NCBI RefSeq assembly: GCF_001709345.1
Contig: NZ_MDTQ01000001.1
Span: 124,001 to 188,000 of the forward strand
Direction: 5' to 3'
DNA length: 64,000 nucleotides
Source of the DNA: Terasakiispira papahanaumokuakeensis
Lineage (GTDB): Bacteria > Pseudomonadota > Gammaproteobacteria > Pseudomonadales > Halomonadaceae
Numbering within the stretch: the first letter of the stretch is position 1; each line of letters begins with the position of its first letter. This document shows, piece after piece, positions 1 to 9,175 of this stretch. The position numbers and the translations under genes were made by a program. The notes beneath the pieces are model-generated. The model did no database searches and was not told the origin of the DNA. It worked only from the letters and a program-made list of their open reading frames with translations.

Positions 1-477
1 TTCTTGCCAGCGACTGAGGAGAGGATAAGCCTGTAGCGTGATGGCCTGCTGGCTGACCAGGAGCAAAGCTCCGATCAACTTGGGATGTGTTGTGTCTGAG
101 GGGGAGGCTGTGATTAAAGGTAACCACAATACGTTTGTGGGCAAATAGGTCGACCACTGAGAAGCCAATGCTTCCGGGCATTGCTCGGCAGTGAGTGTGC
201 GGGCTTGTTGGGCATTGGCTTGCCTAGACCAGTACTGGCAGCACTGGTTGAGCCATTGATTTAATGGCGTATGGGCGTCGACTTGAGTGACATGAGCCGC
301 ATGGGTAATACGTTCGGCATCGGCTTGCCAAAGAAAGACTTGGTCACACGGGCAGAGCATACCGGTATGGTTGACCAAGGCAAACCCGAGTGCCGGTAAA
401 CTGTCTGCTTGGCGAAGTTGTTGTTCCAGTTGAATGAACTGGCTCAGTTGCTGGGCAACATGTGATGGGCTGGACAT
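1..477 (-). CDS. GAF-like protein of a secretion operon (partial, C-terminus off the left edge)
   Basis: The reading frame opens with MSSPSHVAQQLSQFIQ and stays open for 159 codons to the window edge, so the C-terminus is missing. Its start overlaps the stop of the HlyD-type gene upstream (TGATG), which implies translational coupling. The visible part alternates helices and strands (for example LGFALVNHTGMLCPCDQVFLW, shortened here to its idea: a strand followed by CPCDQ), reminiscent of a GAF-type sensor, and has no signal peptide or membrane segment. The fold assignment is an impression, not a motif match. Position after TolC and HlyD genes points to a cytosolic accessory of the same export system. 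Confidence 0.55.
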   Translation of the reverse strand, partial: MSSPSHVAQQLSQFIQLEQQLRQADSLPALGFALVNHTGMLCPCDQVFLWQADAERITHAAHVTQVDAHTPLNQWLNQCCQYWSRQANAQQARTLTAEQCPEALASQWSTYLPTNVLWLPLITASPSDTTHPKLIGALLLVSQQAITLQAYPLLSRWQE

Positions 478-1415
478 CAAGGAACCGATGGATTGAGTGA
501 GTCAGTAAAGGGCTGTATGTCTGTCAGCATGTCTGTTGTCAGGGCTGTCGCTGCGGATAAATCTTGGCCTTGCGAAGGATGGTCGAAATGGGCTGTGCCG
601 CTCATACCTGGCAGTAGTTTCGCGGGTGTCTGGTGGTTGGCTGTCTGATCATCCGAGCCATCAGGGTCTGATGAGACGTCCGGCGTGATCTGCCCCATCA
701 ACTTAATGGACTGGCTGACCGGATCAACGATGGCCCCCAATCGTGTCAGTGTGGCCTGATAGCTTTGGCCGGTTTCATCTAATGTGACTGTGAAAGGCAA
801 GCCAGGCTCAAGCCAGCGTAGCCATTGAGAGGGGGCGATCAGTTCGACGTCAAACCGGTCATCAGCATACAGCGCCAACAAGTCGGTGCCTTCGCTGACG
901 TATTCTCCTGGTTGAACGAGCCTCTCCGCGACGCGGCCATTGAAGGGGGCCTCAATATGACAGCGATTGACCATGACGCGGTGAATCCCGCTTTCTGCTT
1001 CGGCCATCTGTTGATCGGCCTCGGCTTGAGCGACATCCGTCATACTGATGGAGTTCAGCTGATTGAGCTGTTGGGCTATGGCCAGTTTTTCTTGCGCGGC
1101 TCGTTCTGCTGCATTGGAGCGACGTAAGCGTGCTTGATGAATGGCGCAGTCAAAGGTCAGCAGGGTCTCGCCTTTCTCGAAATGATCCCCTTCTTCAACC
1201 CGAACCTGTTTCAGTTTTCCGCTTAATTCACTCGATAAAGTGGTGTGTTCATGGGCGCTGAGCTGAAGACGTAATGCATGAGGCGTTGTGGTGTCTAACG
1301 TCGGCGTGGCCTCAGATTGAGGGGTAGCCGCCTGGGCGCTGAATGCGCCCAGGAGCATTAATGTTAAGCCGGTCGAGCGGGCTTGGAGGCGTACGGTAGA
1401 ATGACGGCGCTTCAT
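477..1415 (-). CDS. HlyD/RND-type periplasmic adaptor protein
   Basis: A 312-residue membrane-fusion protein that would bridge an inner-membrane transporter to the TolC-like channel encoded just upstream. Residues 1-30 form a cleavable signal peptide ending near AQA. The lipoyl/barrel-sandwich half-motifs follow (SGKLKQVRVEEGDHFEKGE near residue 65 and CHIEAPFNGRVAERLVQPGEYV near 150, quoted only in part), separated by a short coiled-coil hairpin (about 90-145). A beta-barrel region follows. At about 310 residues with a short hairpin it is small for the family. The ATG overlaps the TolC stop codon by ATGA, so the genes are co-translated. No ABC ATPase is visible, so the energising partner must lie beyond the left edge. 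Confidence 0.85.
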   Translation of the reverse strand: MKRRHSTVRLQARSTGLTLMLLGAFSAQAATPQSEATPTLDTTTPHALRLQLSAHEHTTLSSELSGKLKQVRVEEGDHFEKGETLLTFDCAIHQARLRRSNAAERAAQEKLAIAQQLNQLNSISMTDVAQAEADQQMAEAESGIHRVMVNRCHIEAPFNGRVAERLVQPGEYVSEGTDLLALYADDRFDVELIAPSQWLRWLEPGLPFTVTLDETGQSYQATLTRLGAIVDPVSQSIKLMGQITPDVSSDPDGSDDQTANHQTPAKLLPGMSGTAHFDHPSQGQDLSAATALTTDMLTDIQPFTDSLNPSVP

Positions 1416-3073
1416 TGTGAGGCTTGATCCAGACTGGTGAGGGGAACACTTTGAAGGCTCCCCAAGTTTTGCCAGAGGTCGAGATTGACGGTTTGTGGCT
1501 GGGTTGTGCGATCCGGCATCATGACATGGGCGCCGGCCAGCATAATGCCGATCTCAGAGAGATCCCCTTTGGCGAGCACTTGACGCTCTTGGCGAATGGC
1601 GTTCGTTAATGTCGAGATTTTGTCATCGCGCACATACAAAGGCACTGCGTCTAGTCCTGCCGCTTGATAAATGGCGCCGTAAGCGGTGCGTAGATCCGCA
1701 TAACTACGATCTCTCTGACGTGTGGCCAGAACCGTTTCGGTATTGGCTCTTACACGCTCCAGCAATGATTGAGCCTGACTTTGAAGGGCATTATCCGTCT
1801 GCTTCAGAATGCGACTTTGAACCTGCTGTAGCTCTTGGCTGCGTTCGAATAAGTGACTGGCGCTTTGGAACTGTCGCCAAGCCACGTTGACTTGCGTAAG
1901 CACCGTCATTCTCAATGCCTGACGACGTAGATGAGCGACCTGCTCGCGGGCCTCGCCGGTACGTTTTATGCTTGGGAAAGAAAATACATTCAATAAGTTC
2001 CAGCTGACTTTAACCCCGGCATCGGCCCAGTCATTATTCACCAGGTAATCATTACTGTTGTAATTCAAGCCTGAAAAGAGTGTGGCACCGGGCAGTAGTT
2101 TGAGCAGTGCACTGCGAGTTTCTAAAACTGCATTCCGTGCTTTGTAGGCTTCTTCACGAATTTCTGGTCGCTTGATCATGGCCAACTGTTCCAACTGAGT
2201 GAGTCGGAAGTTGAGATCAGGGACCTGCCACTGTTGTGCGGAAGCGACTTGAAGACGGTAAGGTGTCCCCGGTGCGAGGTTCATTAAGGCCGCTAAACGA
2301 CTTTTAGCCGTCGCTAACTCAGCATCTAATGTTTCCAGTTGACGCACCATTGTCAGCAATTCTTTTTGGTATTGCAGTGAGGCTAATGGTGTTAATAAAC
2401 GCTGCTCTTCGGTTTGACGGGCTTGTGCCAAGGCTTTTTGAGCTTCTTCGAGCGCTGATTTGACCTGAGGTTGTAAGCGTTGAGCCGTGGCCGCATTCCA
2501 GTAAGCCTGACGGACCTTTTGCATAATATCGGCGACGATATAGCGGCGTTTTTCTTCAAAGCCCAATGCGCGATTGGCCTGCGCTTTGGCGCTGAAATAA
2601 CTCAAACCGAAGTCGAGAATATTCCAGGACAGTTGCAGATCAGCTGTTCGAATATTGCGCTCTTGACTCGTGGAAGGTTCTAGAGACTCGGTCCCTGTCC
2701 TGATCGATTCGCTTGATGAGGCCGAGACATTGCTGCGGTGATTCCATCCCGCTGAGGCCGCTAACTTTGGCAGCATACTCAGGTTGGCCACATCCAGCTG
2801 GTTGCTTGCCAGGGCTTGCTCCATTAAAGCCAATCGTTGATTCAGGTTATATTTAATGGCCCTGGCCATGGCTTCATCCAGGCTAATGGCGCCCTCAATC
2901 GGCGCTTGCTTGGCAAACATGGCTTGGTGATCGGCATTGGCTTGCAGCACCTGCTCATCCAGGGTAATACGCTCAGGAGAGACACCGCAGGCACTTAAGC
3001 TCAGCAGAGCCACGCTGAGCGTTAGAGGGCGGAGCAGGTAGCGGTTGAATACCGGAGACGTGTTTTTAATCAC
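1412..3073 (-). CDS. TolC-family outer membrane efflux lipoprotein
   Basis: An outer-membrane factor forming the exit duct of a tripartite export system. The N-terminus has a lipoprotein signal with lipobox LSAC followed by GVSPER, so the protein is probably lipid-anchored like OprM or NodT. Two long coiled-coil repeats typical of TolC follow, each with alanine/glutamine-rich helices and a beta-strand segment (for example WNILDFGLSYF and its partner VSWNLLNVFSFP). About 553 residues is longer than the usual 450-490. I chose a GTG start at 3073 because AGAGGA lies six bases before it; an in-frame TTG at 3106 lacks such a site. The gene lies between the giant repeat protein and the HlyD gene, and probably serves that protein's export. 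Confidence 0.85.
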   Translation of the reverse strand: MIKNTSPVFNRYLLRPLTLSVALLSLSACGVSPERITLDEQVLQANADHQAMFAKQAPIEGAISLDEAMARAIKYNLNQRLALMEQALASNQLDVANLSMLPKLAASAGWNHRSNVSASSSESIRTGTESLEPSTSQERNIRTADLQLSWNILDFGLSYFSAKAQANRALGFEEKRRYIVADIMQKVRQAYWNAATAQRLQPQVKSALEEAQKALAQARQTEEQRLLTPLASLQYQKELLTMVRQLETLDAELATAKSRLAALMNLAPGTPYRLQVASAQQWQVPDLNFRLTQLEQLAMIKRPEIREEAYKARNAVLETRSALLKLLPGATLFSGLNYNSNDYLVNNDWADAGVKVSWNLLNVFSFPSIKRTGEAREQVAHLRRQALRMTVLTQVNVAWRQFQSASHLFERSQELQQVQSRILKQTDNALQSQAQSLLERVRANTETVLATRQRDRSYADLRTAYGAIYQAAGLDAVPLYVRDDKISTLTNAIRQERQVLAKGDLSEIGIMLAGAHVMMPDRTTQPQTVNLDLWQNLGSLQSVPLTSLDQASQ

Positions 3074-3126
3074 AACAATTCCTCTGGGCGAAGTCGGTCC
3101 TGACAAGAGCGTAATGTTTTAAAATT

Positions 3127-3145
3127 AATGCGAATAATTCTCAAT
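3127..3145 (-). promoter_or_regulatory. Fur-box-like palindrome before the TolC-family gene
   Basis: On the minus strand the site reads ATTGAGAATTATTCGCATT, close to the Fur consensus of GATAAT-type hexamers and especially to boxes of the form TGAGAATTATTCTCA. It sits about 55 bases upstream of the GTG start of the TolC-family gene. A second perfect palindrome (AATGAAG-T-CTTCATT, 3143-3157) overlaps it and covers the stop codon of the preceding giant gene. Iron regulation is an inference from motif resemblance. Confidence 0.4.
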
Positions 3146-3155
3146 GAAGTCTTCA

Positions 3156-6100
3156 TTAAGATTCCTTCACAAATGCCGATGCTTGCTGTTGATGCGTCCC
3201 TTGATTCTGGTTGGGCGAGATGCCTGAGATGTCTTCTGAATGGGTCTGGGCGGTCGCCAGTAGTTGCTCAATCAGCTGTTGAGCCGCGCTGAATAAGTTG
3301 CGTGGACCGGCTTCAGCCAACTGTACCGATAAGGGCTGATGAGATGGGGTTATCTCTTCTTGCTGTGCGGTTTCATCTGGATCTTGCCCACCCTGCGTCG
3401 GTATATCGTTTTGGCTGAGATTGAGCATGATGAATAAGGACTGGGTTTGGCCTTGAGCGTTGACCATTTGCACTTCAACACCCAGCTGCTGCACCGAATG
3501 TTGAGTCCCCGCATCAACATCAATGCGTTGCTGTGCGGCATCAAAGTGAGCCCAGCTGGGAAGAGGAGCGCCATTCGCTTGACGCACAGTGATTTGATGA
3601 TTCTCTTCTAGTAATTGTCGGGGCAGGGCAAATTGCTGTTGTCCGGCGTCGCTGCGTATCGCGGTTAACTCAATGATGGCAGGGGATGTGATCTCGGTTC
3701 GGTTGAGCGCAATCTCATCTAGAGGGTTCGCCGTGTGATCCGATGACATGTCGAAGGTGTGCCACTGTTGACCCAGTGTATGTGCTTGGGAGGTTTGATC
3801 CCATTGATTCCATGGACGCTGAGTATCCAGTACCGACTGAATCTCACTGTCCATATTCGGTGGGCTGGCCAGTGTGATTTGAGGTTGTGCCGGTAAAGCG
3901 GGGTCTGCGGGAGGCAGTGTGACCACGAGTGTTAACGTTCGGCTACCGCTGGCATTACTGTCATCTGTTGCCGTTAGTGTGAGATTGAAAGTGGCTTCCT
4001 CACTGGGCATGCCCGTGATGGTGCGTGTTGCTGGATCAAAGCTGAAGCCTTCCGGTAGACCACTGAGTGACCAGGTTAAAGGATCCCCTTCTGGATCGAC
4101 CAAAGCATCAATAGGGATTTGATATTGATACGCTTTGCCAATCTCCGCATTGGGCAGCATGATGTCTGCATCGCCTGTCGATGGGGCCTGATTGCCTTGC
4201 AGAACTTCTAGCGTAATTTCCCGACTTGTGCTGGCACCGACCGTATCTGTTGCGGTGATGGTGATTGTTATACTGCCTTCTGCCTCTGGCGTGCCTGAAA
4301 GGGTCCGTGTTTCCGGATCAAACGTGAGGCCACTGGGTAATCCGCTGATGGAGAGCGTGAGGGTGTCGCCATCGGGGTCAGTGAATAGCCCTTCTGGTAA
4401 TGTAAACTGGTACTCAATGCCTGCAGTGGCATCGGGAAGGGTCAGCGTGAGGTCACTGGCTTCTGGTGGCTGGTTGTCGATGACCGCATCCCCAACCGTC
4501 AGATTGATTGTCCGTTCGACGCTGGCGCCCGCCTCGTCGGTGACGATGACCTTGATGCGGTAGCTGGCTTCTTCACTGAGTTTACCGCTAAGCGTCAGTG
4601 TTTCTGGATCGAAGCTGAGCCCTTCAGGTAAGTCTTCAATTTGCCAGGAGAGGTCGCCAGACTCCGGGTCTGTCACTAAGTTGCGATCAAATGTATAGCT
4701 AAAGTCTTCATTTGGCGTGAGTTCGAGTGTCGTCGGAAAGTCGTCATTCACTTCTGGCGGCAGGTTATCCATATCCACCATTAAGCTGAGCGTGAGCGAC
4801 GTCGATAAGGTGCCGTTATTCGCCGTGATGGTGATCTCATGTTCACCGCCTACCGTGGGGGTGCCTGATAAGGTGCGGGTGATGGCATCAAAACTCAGGC
4901 CTTCCGGGAGTCCACTCACCGTGAGTGTGAGATCCAGATTGTTGGGATCGGTGAACAGGTCTTCTGGGAATGTAAAACTGTACGCTTCGCCGCCTTCCGC
5001 CTGGGGTAGGGTCAGGGTGTCATCAGTCAGTTCAGGGGGCAGGAAGTCACCGGCGTTAATGGTTAATGTCCGGCGCTCACTGTTCGCTTCTCCATCGTTG
5101 AAGATGAGCGTGACTTCATGATCACCAGGTGTGGTGGTTGTGAAGTTAATCTGATGCAAGATGTCATTGGCTTGGGCGCTTGTCGTGGTGGCGGTAAAGG
5201 TGAGGACGGCTTGGCCTGAATCATTGGTCAGCTCAGCAATCGCTTGGCCGTTGAAGTGTATTTGTCCGTTACTGAAGGTGTAGTGCTCAGTCTCGCTAAA
5301 ACCAAAAATATCGGCACTTTGTCCTGATAAGGTCAGTGTTGTCCCTTGGTAATCGCCCGCGCCGTTGTTGGCGGCATCTAACTCTGCATCGCTGATATTG
5401 AGCCCCTGACTGAGTCGTAGTGGCTCTCCTTCTAAGGCATAATTCAACGTCAGCAGTTGCCGATTAAATGCTGACAGTTGCCCATCACTTAAAGCCAAGA
5501 CATGATTGTTTGCATCAATCAATACTTGTTGACCGTTATTGAAGGTTAAAGCGCTTGCTGCAGATAACGTATTCCTTTCAATACTGTAATCGACGAGTGT
5601 GTTGTTATAGATGACGCTGAGTGCTTGACCATTTTCACTGATGGATAAGCTTTGAATATTATCTTGATTCAGTACTTGGCCTGCATAAGTCAAGGTTTGG
5701 CTATCAGGATCGAATTTGAAGTATTGCAAACCATTATCATCGACAATAAATATCTTTCGCTGATCGCTGCTGACGGTAATGGCGTTAGGATTGCTGAGGT
5801 GTACGGCTTGGTTTTGGCTATCAACTTGGCCGTCTTGTAAGAAGCTGACGGGTGTTAATCCGCCATCATTATCTTGGTGGTAGATGATGAGGCTATGAGC
5901 CGCATTGGGGTCAGTCGTGACATAGACATAATCCCCTTGCGTCATGAGACTACTGGGGGACCATAAGTAAGGTTCAGACCCCATACTGCCTTCGAGTGCG
6001 GCTTGGTGAGAAAGCTCACCTGTGCGGGTATTTCGATCTAAAATAATGACGGAGTAGTTATTGATCGCATAAATATGCTGACCGTCATCAGCGATCTGGA

Positions 6101-9100
6101 TCATGGACGTATCCCAGAACGCATTGCCATCAAGATCAAAGTCAGACTTATATTGTCCTTCCAATGTTAGGTTGCCATTGTTATCAATGGCGTAAGTTGA
6201 AATTTGTTGTCCTTCACTTAGCATGATGGGATCGTTATTGGCATCGCGGCCGCTTTCGACTTGTTCTGTTTGACCCAATACGTAAAGAAACTGATTGTCG
6301 GGAGAGACCACGAGTTGCTGAATGCCACTACCATCAGTGGCTTGTGCTGCTTCGATCGTTTGTGTGCTCAGATACGTTAGGCCATTGTCATCCCGACTGA
6401 ATACCGCGATATGAGTACCCGCGGTATCGCCGACAAAAACGTGACGCCCATCTTCTGACATGGCCATGGTGCCGAATGCATCCAGCTGCTCAATATCTGA
6501 TAACCGAGTGATTTCACTGAGTGCGCCAATCGAAGCCAGTGCATTATCTTCCAGCGCAGGAATATCGTTAATGGTGGTGATTTCAATTGCGAACTCAACT
6601 GATGATGAGGTCAGTCCTTGCGGGTCAGTGGCGGTGATGGAGAGCTGTACCTGATCAGCTGGGGCGTCGCTGTTATTGAGATAGTTGATTTGATGTAACA
6701 AGTTTTGCACATCGCGACTCTGTGGGATGGTGCCTTCCGTATCGATGAACTCAATAACGACCTGCCCATTATCTTCCTGCCAATGGGCAATCGTTTGTCC
6801 GGCCTTAGTAATGGTTTTCTGGTTACTGGCATCTGTGACGAGGGTTAAGTCATTGCCGTCATTAAAGTTGAGTTGACTTGTATTATGGGTATCCGTCAGG
6901 GATAAGGTGATGGTGGCGCCGCCATAGTTGCCCTGCCCATTATTGAGCGCATCCAGTTGGTCATCTTGAAGACTGAGTCCGGAGGGTAGTGTGATCGCGT
7001 CACCGTTCTCAGTATAGCTGAGCGTTGTTGTCGATGATGTCAGTGCTGGGGCTGTATTGGCGACTTTGGGGGGCGCTAATGTGATGGTTGAAGTAAGTGC
7101 TTCAGAAAACGCACCGACTGATCCTGATCTCCCCCAGTCTGCAAAAGATAGTTCGATTTTGCGCTCACCCGATAAATTACTATTGCTGTTTTCATATTGA
7201 ATGCTATCGACAATAGTGCTGACGTCCTCTGGCGAGCTGTTCAGGGCCAGGGTCAATGTGGCTTGATTGCCATCGATTTGAATGTTGTAAGTATAGTCAG
7301 CGCCACTTGGTGAGGAGAGAAACCCGCTAACGCCTTCATCAAGCTTAAATTTATCCTCACCGATACGGATGATTTCGTTTTCACCACTGGCGTTTAGCGT
7401 GAGTTTAACGCGCGCAACCAGTTGGTTTTGTTCAATGGTGTCCAGTGCGGCGTCACGGTATAAATTGACCGCTTCGCCTTCTTCATAATAAGTGGGGTTT
7501 TCTAGTGTGATGGTGGCCTCAGGAGGGTCATTAACGCCGGTCAGCTCGATTCCTCTGACGATTTGTGTTGTTGCACCTGAAGGGTCTCTAAAAGTGATCT
7601 GGACAGCGATATGTTTACCATTCCGCGTAGGGTCATCGCTGGTATTTTGATAAGTAATTTGACGCAGTATTTCCTGCGCATTTTGCGCTGTGGTTTGAGC
7701 GTTGAAGGTGACTTCCAGTTGTCCATTGGTTGCGGTGTTCAATGTCGCGACCGTTTGGCCGTTGGACATGATTTGCTGACCGCTGATGGAATAGCCGTTA
7801 CCCGCTTTGAAGCTGAAAAGATCGTCGCTATCGGGACCAGTCGATCGGCCAATCGTCAATTGGGCGTTGTTAAATGTTGTGCCGTGAAGTTGTCCTTCCG
7901 GTAGTAAGATGACCGGATCACTTTCCTCTGTGTAATCATCCCCTGATGCGCTCAGAGACAGGCGCATTATGGTGCTCCCCATGAAGGCGTTTTGACTGAT
8001 CATGAGGTGCTGACCATCGGGGCTGAGTAGCACTTTGTTCGCGTCTGAAACAAGAATCGAGCTCCAGACATTTTCGCCAGGAAACTCTGTGATCGTATTG
8101 GACAGTGTCAGGGTGTCATTTTGGTAGAGCACGACATTGATATTATCGCCCACTAAGTAGACCGTATTACCATCTTCTCGGACGGTCAGATCATTTACTT
8201 CGTTATCATCAAAGGTAATCGTTTTACCCGTGGCGGTGAGGCTGCCATCATCATTGACGAGATAGCGGCTGAGTGTATAGCCATTGGCGTGATCTAGTGC
8301 ATATAAGGTGCTGCCATCAGCGCTGAGTGCAATTTGTTCGGTGATATTGAGATCACTGCCTGTTGCACCGCTATCGCCCGCCTCGGTAAGACGGCCATCG
8401 TTACCAATGGCAAAAATACTCAGTGCGCTGGTTTCTCCAATAGTGGCGACATATAAGTGTTGTTGGTTGGGAGAGATGAGCGCTTCGCCACCATCAAGAG
8501 AGAACTGTTGATCAAGGGTCCAGTTGCCATTGCTTTGCTGATATGTTCGCAGCTCCGTGGTGGTCGTGATATAGAGGCTGTCGTTATTGGATACGATATC
8601 GCGAACAATCAAATCGCTATTATCAAAAGTGATTTGGCTGTCACTGCTGAGTTCGCCTTGGGCACTGATATTGAAAATAGAAACGCCTTGTTCTGTCAGC
8701 ACATAGAGCTGATGCTTATCGGTAGAGAGCGTGAACGTTTGAGCACCTTCCAGTTGTTCACTGGTTTGGCTAATTTCTTTGAGTTGGCCGGTGCTGTCGC
8801 GCTCATAGACGGCAAGACGGGCATTGCCTTCATTATCTGCTGTGAGCGCAATCGTGTGTGTGCCTGACAGTGCTAATTGGTGTGTTTTTGAAGCATAGCC
8901 TTCAATCTCAAATTGATTATCAACGCTCATATCATTCATTGGGCTGCTGATGCCGTTGGCTTCGACATTGGCTTCGACATTGGCATCTACGACGGCTTGA
9001 GCTTGTTGGGGGGCTGCCTCGTTTTGTACTTCTGCTTGTTGCTGCGTCTCGACGGCGGTGGCCACTGCTGCGGCATCGAACATCATCCGAGGTTCCAGGC

Positions 9101-9143
9101 AAAGTGCTAAGCGTTGACGAGATTGCTGGGTAGACAGTGACAT
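3156..9143 (-). CDS. Giant LEPR-motif repeat protein with beta-propeller and cadherin/Ig-like domains
   Basis: A 1995-residue probable surface or secreted adhesin. Residues 10-25 carry CLEPRMMFDAAAVA, the LEPR-type N-terminal motif seen on many very large exported repeat proteins. Residues about 85-460 and about 870-1230 look like lactonase/YncE-type beta-propeller blades (repeated S.DG..LY and YAI.NNGNLT patterns). They alternate with cadherin-like segments (LTxxSGxNEI, DxQNLLHQINY). Residues about 1330-1720 hold four He_PIG-type Ig repeats with the hallmark GLPEGLSFDPxTxTLSGxP. The last 200 residues lack RTX repeats. Start context is good (GAAGGAACGCTTATG). The gene lies between the TadG-like gene and TolC/HlyD genes on one strand, suggesting dedicated export. 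A normal Sec signal peptide is absent, which fits a non-Sec route. The ligand is unknown. Confidence 0.8.
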   Translation of the reverse strand: MSLSTQQSRQRLALCLEPRMMFDAAAVATAVETQQQAEVQNEAAPQQAQAVVDANVEANVEANGISSPMNDMSVDNQFEIEGYASKTHQLALSGTHTIALTADNEGNARLAVYERDSTGQLKEISQTSEQLEGAQTFTLSTDKHQLYVLTEQGVSIFNISAQGELSSDSQITFDNSDLIVRDIVSNNDSLYITTTTELRTYQQSNGNWTLDQQFSLDGGEALISPNQQHLYVATIGETSALSIFAIGNDGRLTEAGDSGATGSDLNITEQIALSADGSTLYALDHANGYTLSRYLVNDDGSLTATGKTITFDDNEVNDLTVREDGNTVYLVGDNINVVLYQNDTLTLSNTITEFPGENVWSSILVSDANKVLLSPDGQHLMISQNAFMGSTIMRLSLSASGDDYTEESDPVILLPEGQLHGTTFNNAQLTIGRSTGPDSDDLFSFKAGNGYSISGQQIMSNGQTVATLNTATNGQLEVTFNAQTTAQNAQEILRQITYQNTSDDPTRNGKHIAVQITFRDPSGATTQIVRGIELTGVNDPPEATITLENPTYYEEGEAVNLYRDAALDTIEQNQLVARVKLTLNASGENEIIRIGEDKFKLDEGVSGFLSSPSGADYTYNIQIDGNQATLTLALNSSPEDVSTIVDSIQYENSNSNLSGERKIELSFADWGRSGSVGAFSEALTSTITLAPPKVANTAPALTSSTTTLSYTENGDAITLPSGLSLQDDQLDALNNGQGNYGGATITLSLTDTHNTSQLNFNDGNDLTLVTDASNQKTITKAGQTIAHWQEDNGQVVIEFIDTEGTIPQSRDVQNLLHQINYLNNSDAPADQVQLSITATDPQGLTSSSVEFAIEITTINDIPALEDNALASIGALSEITRLSDIEQLDAFGTMAMSEDGRHVFVGDTAGTHIAVFSRDDNGLTYLSTQTIEAAQATDGSGIQQLVVSPDNQFLYVLGQTEQVESGRDANNDPIMLSEGQQISTYAIDNNGNLTLEGQYKSDFDLDGNAFWDTSMIQIADDGQHIYAINNYSVIILDRNTRTGELSHQAALEGSMGSEPYLWSPSSLMTQGDYVYVTTDPNAAHSLIIYHQDNDGGLTPVSFLQDGQVDSQNQAVHLSNPNAITVSSDQRKIFIVDDNGLQYFKFDPDSQTLTYAGQVLNQDNIQSLSISENGQALSVIYNNTLVDYSIERNTLSAASALTFNNGQQVLIDANNHVLALSDGQLSAFNRQLLTLNYALEGEPLRLSQGLNISDAELDAANNGAGDYQGTTLTLSGQSADIFGFSETEHYTFSNGQIHFNGQAIAELTNDSGQAVLTFTATTTSAQANDILHQINFTTTTPGDHEVTLIFNDGEANSERRTLTINAGDFLPPELTDDTLTLPQAEGGEAYSFTFPEDLFTDPNNLDLTLTVSGLPEGLSFDAITRTLSGTPTVGGEHEITITANNGTLSTSLTLSLMVDMDNLPPEVNDDFPTTLELTPNEDFSYTFDRNLVTDPESGDLSWQIEDLPEGLSFDPETLTLSGKLSEEASYRIKVIVTDEAGASVERTINLTVGDAVIDNQPPEASDLTLTLPDATAGIEYQFTLPEGLFTDPDGDTLTLSISGLPSGLTFDPETRTLSGTPEAEGSITITITATDTVGASTSREITLEVLQGNQAPSTGDADIMLPNAEIGKAYQYQIPIDALVDPEGDPLTWSLSGLPEGFSFDPATRTITGMPSEEATFNLTLTATDDSNASGSRTLTLVVTLPPADPALPAQPQITLASPPNMDSEIQSVLDTQRPWNQWDQTSQAHTLGQQWHTFDMSSDHTANPLDEIALNRTEITSPAIIELTAIRSDAGQQQFALPRQLLEENHQITVRQANGAPLPSWAHFDAAQQRIDVDAGTQHSVQQLGVEVQMVNAQGQTQSLFIMLNLSQNDIPTQGGQDPDETAQQEEITPSHQPLSVQLAEAGPRNLFSAAQQLIEQLLATAQTHSEDISGISPNQNQGTHQQQASAFVKES
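3890..5045 (-). repeat. Four He_PIG-type Ig repeats within the giant protein
   Basis: Four consecutive units of about 95 codons each repeat the pattern F.LPEGLFTDPDGDxLTLS, then GLPxGLSFDPETRTLSGTP, then an xTITATDxxGAS strand. Units lie at roughly 4760-5040, 4490-4760, 4200-4490 and 3900-4195. They diverge from each other, so the array is old and not a recent slippage product. The aspartates between strands resemble cadherin calcium sites. Confidence 0.75.
8956..8991. repeat. 12-bp tandem repeat (3 copies) in the N-terminal coding region of the giant protein
   Basis: Three 12-bp units (TTGGCTTCGACA, identical twice, then diverged) encode NVEANVEAN near residue 55 of the giant protein. The repeat stays in frame and lies in the linker after the LEPR motif. 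Confidence 0.8.
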
Positions 9144-9175
9144 AAGCGTTCCTTCCGGTCTGAGTCGATGACGGT

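Noticed and set aside
3919-5121. Plus-strand frames opposite the Ig repeats of the giant gene
   Set aside because: They are low-complexity Ser/Val-rich shadows that repeat because the sense strand repeats.
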